From assembly GCF_043641665.1 (NCBI RefSeq), contig NC_092192.1, positions 1,029,501-1,093,500 of the forward strand: DNA of 64,000 nucleotides, given 5' to 3'. The position numbers and the translations under genes are program-made. The notes below the pieces were generated by a model, which was not told where the DNA came from, made no database searches, and saw nothing but the letters and a program-made list of their open reading frames with translations. Of this stretch, positions 55,632 through 64,000 are shown piece by piece; within the stretch, counting starts at the first letter, position 1; the number at the start of each line of letters is the position of its first letter. Origin of the DNA: Enoplosus armatus. Lineage: Eukaryota > Chordata > Actinopteri > Centrarchiformes > Enoplosidae.

Positions 55632-58600
55632 CACACAAAGGATGCTATTGTGCGTCTGACTAATGTTTTTTGCAAAATTTCTATTCCATGTCAACAAAAA
55701 CCTAAACTACAACAAAGTGAGGTGACGAGGTAACCAGTGTAAAAACATGCGTAACGTGAAGTAACTTGAATTATAAAGACAGACGTCCGTGAAATGTATT
55801 GCAGATATCTGTGTTACCCAGAGGAAGAATCCTAATCATTTTCAGATGCAGACTAGGACGAGTATAGAATAATAAATCTCAATAAATACCCCCCCAGTGA
55901 AAGTAAAAGGACCAGACTGCAGCCACAACGTGATGAACGGCAGAAGAAGAGAGTCTGACCAAGACAAATAAAACACAGAAGCAGCGTCAGATGTCACACA
56001 GAAACTCAAACAAACCACCTTCACCATCCTCATTTCAACCCCCAACAGCACCCTGGCAGTCAGAACACAAACACACACCAAGTATTTATGAGTGTTTGGA
56101 GTGTTTGACTAAACTATGAGGACGAAGGCTGCTGCTGAAGTTCATCCACGAGGAGTTTGATCAGATCGCTGAAAACACTCGGACGAAGAACGATAAGAAG
56201 AGCTCTGAAGAGCAGAATTATATTTTATGTTCATATCAGATGAACGAGCCGTAAGTCAGAGCAGATAAAGCTGGAGGCTCATCTTTAGTCCTGTAACCAT
56301 ATAAGTAAATAGTGAAACGCCTCGAACAGGCGATACTTCGGCCGTGTAAATTGTTTATAAAATGTGTTAACGACAAAGACTTTGCTATCAGCTGCAGTCA
56401 GCCGTCTTCAGACAGCTGAGGAATGAAGTTCAGCTGCCAGAGAAGCATCCTGGAAGGACACAGAGACGGATTCTGTGTGCCTCAGGATGCTGCAGTGCAC
56501 TCTGGGAAGTCACGTCTTAGCCTGCTGTTATGGGCTTTATACAGTGTAATATTATGTTTTTCTGTTCTTTATTTCAGACCGACAGTTAATGACTGAGAAA
56601 TATACAAGAGACAAAAGATGGACCATGAAAATAAAACCTTGTAATTAAACACTTGATTAATAAAATGATGTTTTTACCCAAACATAAGATGATATTATTT
56701 TTTAAGACGATTAGTTTTAGTGTTAAATCCCACCAAACAATGAGGTTTTCGAATGGAGAACTGAGTCCTACAGAAGTGTTTTAGCCTTAATGTCGCTAGG
56801 CTAGCAAGTTGATCACAGTGAGTCTTTTAGAGTCAGTCAGTCCTGAACCTGGAGGAGTTTCTGATGGCTCGCATATCGTCTTTTGTTTCTACGTCTTTAC
56901 AGCAGAAATGAAAATCAACTGTCAAATCAACAGACTGAATGTTTCTTTAATCATTTTATGACCCCTCAGATTTAACCTGGACCCCCGACCTGCAGTTTGG
57001 GAACCACTGTTCCTCCAAACTCAACAACAACAAGGACAAAGAGACTCATAACTCCAGGAGGAGACAAAAATAAACACACACACTCAGCAACATGCTTTGC
57101 ACAAAAAAGGAAGCTTATTTTCTCCCAGTTCGTTGGCCTTCAGATGACAGGACAACACTACATGAGGTCTGAGTTTTAACATCCTCTGAACATAAATGGA
57201 AATGTGGAAGTGAAGCTCTGACTCGGTCACAGACGTGAAGAACAGGATGTCTCGTGAGAAACAGTTTGAGCTCAGTTTGTCTGTCGCACACCTTTAAAAG
57301 GTCATTCTGACATTATTCTTATTATTAAATCAATGAGTTAGTGCTTCTCTCTGTGGAGTCCTGCAGGGAGGATGACAGCCAGGATAACCCTGAAGTTAGC
57401 GTCGCCCTGGTTCCCTCCACAGAAAGCCGATGGGATTCTTCCACTGGATTTTGGATTATTACAGAAAATAAACTCTGTGGCAAACAAAAGTTTATGATTC
57501 TTAAACGTTTTGTTCAGTAAGATAATCTTCACTAATCAGAAGTAAAAAGCTAACGTTAGGCTATAAAGGAGCTACAGCGCGGTCACATGACTTCACCGTC
57601 ACCACCGGGGGCGTGTGGTCCATTAAGGGCGTTGGGCCGCCGCCCCTCCTGCAATTCCAATTGTGAAATACATATTTTGTTGAAAAATTGTTAATGTTAT
57701 TGTTGTGTGTGTGTGTGTGTGTGTGTACATTTAAGTTGTCACTCTCACATAAATCAGACATTATAACAGAAACGTGCGATGACTAATAAAAAAGCGTTTT
57801 TATCTCTTATCTGTGTGTGTAATATGTTCGGCTTTCCCTGGTGGCCTCTGATTGGTTGACACGGCACCAAGAAATGTTGCCAAAAAATGTCGCTCTGAGT
57901 CCACTGGTTCCTACTGAAGATGTGAATCTTGTTGACAATATCAGCAGACTGATCCTTTAAGAGACAAAAATGTCCCTGCAGCTCAATCTGACGCCGCTTC
58001 AGGCTTGTAAATCTTACTTTCATGCGACATGTTCAAACAAACAAGATGGACAACATGTAGTTTAAACACAATATGTATTAGAAGGTCTCTGGGCTGCAGA
58101 GACAACAGTCTGTCTGTCTCTGTGTCCAACACCTTCATCAAGAGCAAGACATCCTCACAGCTACAGGCCAGACTTCCATTAACTCTGACGTTGTTTATAC
58201 AGACTGGTGACAAATGAAGATGCAGCCCGACACAAAGGGTCTTAGTGAGGTGCTGAGAACGGCTTCAGTGTTCCTGCCACAGATTGTGGATCTCTACCGG
58301 AGGAACGAAAACCTGTCCTCCAAAGACAATTCCCTTATTTGGTGTTTTGATGATGGCGGTGGAGAGAAATCTGCCACCGACCTCGATGACCACTTCACCT
58401 CCTAACAACCGAATATAAACACCTAAAGGAGCTCTAGAACTTCCTCTGTGACCACAAGAACCTCATCACGACCACTAGAAGCTCCCGAAGGACCGCCGTG
58501 GTCTGTCTAACACAAAACGTCCCATATGAGGTGTTCGACTAGGATCTCTGTAACTTTGCATCAGGTGAGTTCATCACAGCCCTGAGGTCTTTAAATCAGC

Positions 58601-58911
58601 CTGCAGCAGACGAGTCAGCGGTTTGTGAGACGGCATCGACTCCCTGAGGAGGGAAAGTGTTAGAGCTGACAGCTGGCACACACACACACACACACACACC
58701 TTTATCAGCATTATCATCATTTTCACCATCACAATCATCTTGAACAGCATCTTCATCTCTTTCATCATCACCATAGACGTCACCATCGTCGTCATGGTAA
58801 CAAGTGAGTCCATACATTGAACAGATGGCCACAATCATGTGCATCAGGGCTAAGTGCAAAAAACAGATGATGGCATGTTAAGTCAATGTGCGTGCGTGTG
58901 TGTGTGTGTGC

Positions 58912-58967
<56 letters not shown>

Positions 58968-59720
58968 GTGTGTGTGTGTGTATGTGTGTGTGTCCAGTTT
59001 TAAATGTGACTGTTAAGCTTGGTGACGTCGCCTCCTTCATCTATCAAAGAGTCGTCTGTTTGGAAGATGTGAAGATGTCTCTCATGTACTTCCTGTTTGC
59101 TCTCAAGCTGCGTGTTGGTGAGGATGAGGTTTTGAAATAGAGGGAGGAGGACCCGGTCTGATGGTTATTGTGGTTTTACGGGTTTTATTTTTTGTGTCAT
59201 GTGTCGACTGGAGGAAAAGAAAATAATAATTCTAACAGACTGAACTCTTAATGCTCTCAGTCCCAGCGGGGTGCATTACAGATGATAATTAGATGATAAA
59301 TCTTTTTCAGTGCTCTCAGTTAACAAACAAGACGAGCTTTTAGTCTCTCTGCGTATTGAAGTCTGAGCCGCTGTAGTCTTTGAGTTCATGTGATTCACTG
59401 CAGGACTGAGTCTTTACAGGTCCGACCTCGTCATAACGAGGTGCACGTCTGTGTTTGAAGAACAAACGCGATTCAGAAATGCTCCGTTTTTATGTGCAGA
59501 CGTGTGATGTGAGAGGAGTTATCTTCCCAAAGACAATATGAGGTGACTTTTGTTTTGAATAGATTGTCGTGAAACTCTCCTGCACAAAAGATGCACAACT
59601 ATGTTAGAAAATATCCGTTTACAAGGCTGAGAACGTGAAAATGGGGAGAGGTTTGACTCCCGAAGAGACTGTTGGGGATGAACCTGTGGAGGGTGACTGC
59701 AGCCCATCTTCACGGTGAAG

Positions 59721-59755
<35 letters not shown>

Positions 59756-59859
59756 GGGATAATCTCTGCTGTTCGACCTCTGGAGGTCACGCCTCCTCTT
59801 ATCTGGACGTGTGATTGACAGCTTTAATCCTCAAAGCCATCAACTGCTCAGTCTGCCTG

Positions 59860-59917
<58 letters not shown>

Positions 59918-62357
59918 CACCACATTACAATCTCAGGTTTTGGAGTCACGATCAGACAGCAGGGGGACGGAGGGGACGGAGGGGACGGAGGGGACGGCTG
60001 TCGTTACGGGACATCAGTGGACTCGTACAGTATAAAGACACTACAGTTCATCAGTAGTGAGTGATGTTAGATCCAAGCTTCATACATTCACAACGCAAAT
60101 CTTAAACTAGCCAGATTATAATTAATTAGAATTATTATTTTCTCATAATAATTATTCATTTTGCTTATTTTTAATCCATCCATGCTGGAGATGTTCTCTC
60201 AGAGGGAACTTGTCATCATGTACCAGTGAACAGTGTGGATCTTTGTATACGAGTAGATTTTAAAGTGAAAAGAAATTATCTCCCTGATGACATTTTACTT
60301 CTAACTTCATCCTGATTGTTTTTCTTTCTATTTTTAGATTTCAAAATACTTTTTATCCCCCCGTCAGAGTCAAACTGTAAGACGTTGGAGCTTTATGTGT
60401 AACACAAACACACACACACACTCTGTATCACACAGATCTTTTCCACCACGTTAAACTAATCACTGAATGATAAAATACCGTCGCTGTCGAAGTCTTTCAT
60501 GTAATCATTTCTGATCTGGCGTCCCTATCGAAAGACACGCAGGACATTATTGTTGTTGCACTCATTTGTGAAACAGTAAAGTACAGAGTGAAAAAAGAGC
60601 TGAGAGAGACGTTCAAACCAAGCACCACAAGTGAAAAGTCAATGCTGAAGTGCCTGAAACCTGCATTCTTTCTAATGGCCAGCAGGGGGCGACTCCACTG
60701 GTTGCAAAGAGAAGTCCGATTGTATAGAAGTCTATGAGAAAACGACCCGACTTCTCACTCGATTTATGACCTCAGTGAACATTTTCCTGATGAGTTCATG
60801 GTCTTCTTCAGCCTGATGGTCATTTAGTAAATTATGATCCCATTTAGAGTCAAATACACGATAACACAGGGTGTGCTTTAGGGCGGGGCTACCATGGCGA
60901 GCTGTCAATCAGGATTGAGGCGTTCAGTTATACTAAAAGACACTCTGAGTACATTTACAAACTTTGTTAGTAGCGACTTCACACGGTGCAGCCAGGAGCC
61001 AGGTGCAGTCAGGTAGGTGTGCATGGAGTCCTCAGGGTCTCAGATGCCCAGCTCCACCCTCTCACCCAAACACGGTCACTTCACTAAGATGGCGACGGCC
61101 AAACTGCCAAACTCAAGGTTTCAGAACGGTAGTCCACAAACCAGCAGGGGACCTGATGGCAGCTACGTCCACTTCTTTCAAACACAGGTGTGCTAGTAGC
61201 TCTGTGAGGCTGTCCTGCACCGCACAGGTATGATGTTGTGTTCACCAACATGACGGTCTCAACCACATTTAAGGACAACTCATCCCACAGTCGTTGGGAT
61301 ATTTCAGTGCGGACCAAAGAGGTGGACCAGCTGGAACATCATCATCTTACAGCAAAGCTGCTGCTGCCGCAGAAACAATTTATCAATCTGGCCAGTCCAT
61401 CACAATAAAAGCACAAATATTAGAACTTGGATCTGAGCCCGTAAACCTCCTGGTCCTGGTCCCTGACCTCGTCCTCACGGCTGTAAACTCTTTGTGTTTG
61501 ACCTTCTGTCCTCACCCCTCAGAGACACAAAGACTCCTGAACGCCCCCGATCACCCCACTGTTCAAACAATGAACACATGAAGGCGACTGATAAAGGCTG
61601 TAAATTAGAGATTTACAACCTCTGGAGTCTGAAGATTGAAGGCGAAATGATGAAAGTCGATTAATTGATTAGTCGATCAACAGAAAAATAGCAGCTACTT
61701 TGATAATGAATGAATCGTTTAAGTCATTTTTCAAGCAGAACTTACAGTTTCTCTGATTGCAGCTTCTACGTTGTCTTTCTGCTGACAGTGAAGCGGATGT
61801 CTTGTTGTGGACTTCAGGAGGTGTGATGGACATTTTTCAATCGATCGGTTATGAAACTAATTATTAGTTGCAGCCCCGTAGAAAATAACAGAGACACGTT
61901 TCTGTCAATGTAAAACACACTTTTGAAGCTTTTTAAAGGCAGAACAGTTACTGATGGAAATGTGTTGGTTCATGAAAGTGATGCAGAGTTCAGACTCCAA
62001 ACACGCAGATCGATGACTTTAATCCTCAGTCTGCATCATGGACAGCTGTCAATCTGTCCTCTGAGCGGACCTTTGTATCAGCCAGGAGACTGTGACAACA
62101 TCTGTATCATCTGTCGCTCGTTTCTAAAATGAAATAATCTTGTGTGAAAATAAAAACAGCAAAATTCAAAAGAGAATGTCTAACCCTAAAAAAGGCGCTC
62201 TTATTTTGAAATCCCAGTCTTCATTCATATAAACATATAAATATAGAAACATGTGTTTGACCTTAAAAGTAGCAGAAGTGAAGCTGGACATGTTCTCACC
62301 TGGAAGGAAGAAGAGAAGCAGGAGATACGCGATCGACCCGCTGCAGAGAAGCTTCAT
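52515..62357 (-). CDS. chrna10a: Nicotinic acetylcholine receptor alpha9/alpha10-type subunit
   Basis: A complete Cys-loop ligand-gated cation channel subunit of 546 residues from six exons: 62357-62300, 54976-54831, 54753-54599, 54524-54278, 54180-53895 and 53263-52515. All introns are GT-AG and the phases join. Residues 1-19 form the signal peptide. The extracellular domain has [20 protein letters not shown], a WRPDIVLYN loop, the Cys-loop [15 protein letters not shown] and the vicinal cysteines YGCCSDPYP of an agonist-binding alpha subunit. TM1 to TM3 follow ([20 protein letters not shown] is TM2), then a long Gly/Glu/Ser-rich cytoplasmic loop and TM4 ([20 protein letters not shown]). [20 protein letters not shown] and PADSGEKVS favour alpha10 over alpha9. 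In vertebrates the alpha9/alpha10 receptor mediates efferent inhibition of hair cells. The a/b paralogue is a guess. Confidence 0.88.
55431..55461. repeat. (CA)n microsatellite
   Basis: Simple CA run in intron 1 of the chrna10-like gene. Confidence 0.95.
55600..55631. repeat. (GAT)n(GGT)n microsatellite
   Basis: Seven GAT units change into GGT units. Confidence 0.93.
57704..57726. repeat. (GT)n microsatellite
   Basis: Short GT run. Confidence 0.9.
58676..58699. repeat. (CA)n microsatellite
   Basis: Simple CA run. Confidence 0.92.
58888..58994. repeat. Long imperfect (TG)n microsatellite
   Basis: A TG tract of about 107 bases interrupted by CG, CC and TA steps. Confidence 0.95.
59721..59754. 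repeat. (TG)n microsatellite
   Basis: Simple run in intron 1 of the chrna10-like gene. Confidence 0.95.
59861..59916. repeat. (CA)28 microsatellite
   Basis: Uninterrupted CA run; 107 bases downstream of a TG run, so the two could pair as a large hairpin. Confidence 0.95.
59961..59997. repeat. 9-bp tandem repeat (GGGGACGGA)
   Basis: Four units of GGGGACGGA. Confidence 0.93.
60655..61190. repeat. Common percomorph dispersed repeat
   Basis: CTCCACTGGTTGCAAAGAGA, TATAGAAGTCTATGAGAAAA, CATTTAGAGTCAAATACACG and, further on, AAGATGGCGACGGCCAAACT and AACGGTAGTCCACAAACCA are text I recognise as a very frequent repeat in fish genomes. No open frame. It sits in intron 1 of the chrna10-like gene. Confidence 0.6.
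61660..61880. mobile_element. hAT-like MITE
   Basis: It begins with GATTAATTGATTAGTCGATC and ends with AATTATTAGTTGCAGCCCC, the reverse of the familiar AGGGCTGCAACTAATNATT terminus of a common teleost non-autonomous element. No coding capacity. Confidence 0.6.
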
Positions 62358-62445
62358 CCCGCTCCGATAACTCTTATTGATCCGGGAAATAACGATCGAT
62401 TACAATACTGTGATGACAGATCAGCCAGCATCCGACCGCCGAGCA

Positions 62446-62600
62446 GAGAGGATACAACACACTGCTGAGAGGGGGGGGGTGGGGGTGGGGGGAGAGAGAG
62501 AGGATACAACACACTGCTGAGAGAGAGAGCGCGGGGGGGGGGGGGGCGAGGGAGAGAGAGAGGACACAACACACTGCTGAGAGGGGGCGGGGCGGGGGGG
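62446..62600. repeat. G-rich tandem repeat upstream of the chrna10-like gene
   Basis: Three copies of a unit containing GGATACAACACACTGCTGAG (the last has GGACAC), separated by purine-rich G runs of up to 14. It lies 90-240 bases 5' of the start codon (which reads leftward), so in the 5' UTR or promoter. On the gene strand it is C-rich. Confidence 0.85.
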
Positions 62601-62680
62601 CTGCCGGTCAGTGTGTGTTTGCGGTAGTGCGGTGGTCCCTGATGTATGAGGGGTCATTAGTGCCACACAGGCTGGAGAGC

Positions 62681-62790
62681 AGCAGTGGAGGAAGTATTCA
62701 GATCCTTTACTTCAGTAAAAGTATTAATACCACACTGTGAAAGTACTCCAGTACAGGTAAAAGTCCTGCATTCAAAACCTTCCTGAAGTT
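62681..62790. mobile_element. Teleost interspersed element fragment
   Basis: GGAGGAAGTATTCAGATCCT, TTACTTCAGTAAAAGTATTA and AAAAGTCCTGCATTCAAAAC match the terminus of the same class of repeat as 13807-14190 in inverted sense. Its inner end has expanded into the minisatellite that follows. Confidence 0.65.
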
Positions 62791-63335
62791 AAAGTATTGT
62801 CAGTATCACAGTACCAGTATGTGAGTATTGTCAGTATCACAGTAGCAGTATGTGAGTATTCTCAGTATCACAGTACCAGTATGTGAGTATTGTCAGTATC
62901 ACAGTAGCAGTATGTGAGTATTGTCAGTATCACAGTAGCAGTATGTGAGTATTCTCAGTATCACAGTACCAGTATGTGAGTATTGTCAGTATCACAGTAG
63001 CAGTATGTGAGTATTCTCAGTATCGCAGTAGCAGTATGTGAGTATTGTCAGTATCACAGTAGCAGTATTGTCAGTATCACAGTAGCAGTATTGTCAGTAT
63101 CACAGTAGCAGTATGTGAGTATTGTCAGTATCACAGTACCAGTATGTGAGTATTCTCAGTATCACAGTAGCAGTATGTGAGTATTGTCAGTATCACAGTA
63201 GCAGTATGTGAGTATTCTCAGTATCACAGTACCAGTATGTGAGTATTGTCAGTATCACAGTAGCAGTATGTGAGTATTCTCAGTACCAGTATGTGAGTAT
63301 CGTCAGTATCACAGTACCAGTATGTGAGTATTCAG
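62791..63335. repeat. 31-bp minisatellite
   Basis: About 17 copies of a unit containing AGTATGTGAGTATTGTCAGT and ATCACAGTAGC, with TTGT/TTCT and AGC/ACC variants, some copies shortened. It has grown from the end of the interspersed element next to it. Confidence 0.95.
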
Positions 63336-63745
63336 TAAGCATCAGGTGAGTGTAACTCACAGAAACAATCCCAAAGCATAAGACAGAACACTTGAAGAGT
63401 CTCGTCACGTGAATAAACTTAAATGTAAAAACTACAAACGTAAAGTGAACGTTTCAGTCACAGGAACATTGTCAGCACAACTTCAAGTTGTATTAATAAT
63501 AAGTTGAATAATAAAAATACATCTTTTTTTGTCAAATGGAACAATTTAATTTCCACACTTAAAGGGGGAAAAGTCAAAAACAAACAACAACAAAAAATTA
63601 TGAAAAGTTCCACTTACAAAATAATTACTTTTGTCTTTTAATTCATGTTTGTTCCAAAAAGAGATTAAAATAATGATAATGAAAACGTAGTAATAACGTT
63701 TGATATCTTATTCATTAATATCATCACAGAAGGTGTTTATGCCAG
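63336..63745. other. AT-rich stretch, no gene seen
   Basis: No coding region or named repeat recognised. Confidence 0.4.
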
Positions 63746-63748
63746 AGA

Positions 63749-64000
63749 GGTGTGTCTGTCTGTCTGTCTGTCTGCAGGTAAAGAGTGTGTCTGTCTGTCT
63801 GTCTGTCTGTCTGCAGGTAAAGAGTGTGTCTGTCTGCAGGTAAAGAGTGTGTCTGTCTGTCTGTCTGCAGGTAAAGAGTGTGTCTGTCTGTCTGTCTGTC
63901 TGCAGGTAAAGAGTGTGTCTGTCTGTCTGTCTGTCTGTCTGCAGGTAAAGAGTCTGTCTGTCTGTCTGTCTGTCTGTCTGCAGGTAAAGAGTCTGTCTGT
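63749..64000. repeat. (GTCT)n minisatellite with GCAGGTAAAGAGT spacer
   Basis: At least seven units, each made of 2 to 6 copies of GTCT followed by GCAGGTAAAGAGTGT or GCAGGTAAAGAGTCT. The array runs off the end of the window. Confidence 0.95.

Larger units (their letters stand above)
54977..62299 (-). other. First intron of the chrna10-like gene (7.3 kb)
   Basis: The donor CCAG/GTGAGA at 62299 lies directly after the signal-peptide exon; the acceptor TTCCTCAG ends at 54977. The phase-1 junction makes Val20 and continues [13 protein letters not shown]. The intron is rich in microsatellites and common fish repeats and shows no second gene. Confidence 0.82.

Noticed and set aside
58888..59040. 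Cys/Val-rich frames over the TG tract
   Set aside because: Direct translation of a dinucleotide microsatellite.
62791..63335. Possible CRISPR-like array
   Set aside because: Units are directly adjacent with no unique spacers, in a vertebrate genome; it is a plain minisatellite.

Overview
The window looks like nuclear DNA from a ray-finned (probably percomorph) fish. It has split genes with GT-AG introns, many short tandem repeats, Tc1/mariner, DIRS-like and LINE fragments, and intact olfactory receptor (OR) genes of fish type next to a nicotinic acetylcholine receptor subunit gene. No bacterial, phage or CRISPR features were seen.

Layout. (1) 370-9919, + strand: three tandem ORs of one subfamily (all start MENQTF). 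Each has a TATA box, a short non-coding first exon, a 1.3-1.8 kb intron and a single coding exon. (2) 11007-12819, - strand: an unrelated OR whose coding region is split by introns. (3) 16306-17512: a nearly complete but frameshifted Tc1/mariner element with terminal inverted repeats and a TA target duplication. (4) 18778-41450, - strand: an array of six intact ORs of a second subfamily (all start MENYTYNS), one deleted OR pseudogene, and stray promoter pieces. Between them lie LINE, DIRS-like and Tc1-like fragments at 28.9-29.7, 32.2-34.0, 34.5-35.0 and 37.9-38.5 kb. (5) 43212-44779, - strand: a third kind of OR with three coding exons. (6) 44.8-52.5 kb: mostly gene-poor, with minisatellites and a Tc1 fragment. 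(7) 52515-62357, - strand: a complete six-exon alpha9/alpha10-type nicotinic receptor subunit, best called chrna10 (chrna10a), with a 7.3 kb first intron. (8) 62.4-64.0 kb: G-rich and minisatellite DNA upstream of that gene.

How it fits together. The ORs are seven-transmembrane chemoreceptors of olfactory sensory neurons, and each array seems to have grown by tandem duplication with repeated gene conversion. The promoters of the minus-strand array share a TATA box preceded by a TCCC-type motif resembling the Olf/EBF site. The link between ORs and chrna10 recalls human 11p15.4, where CHRNA10 lies close to the class I OR cluster. The most useful observations are the shared promoter modules, the conversion tracts, the NPxxY change in two receptors, the split ORs and the orphan or decayed promoters. 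No clearly new biological system was found.
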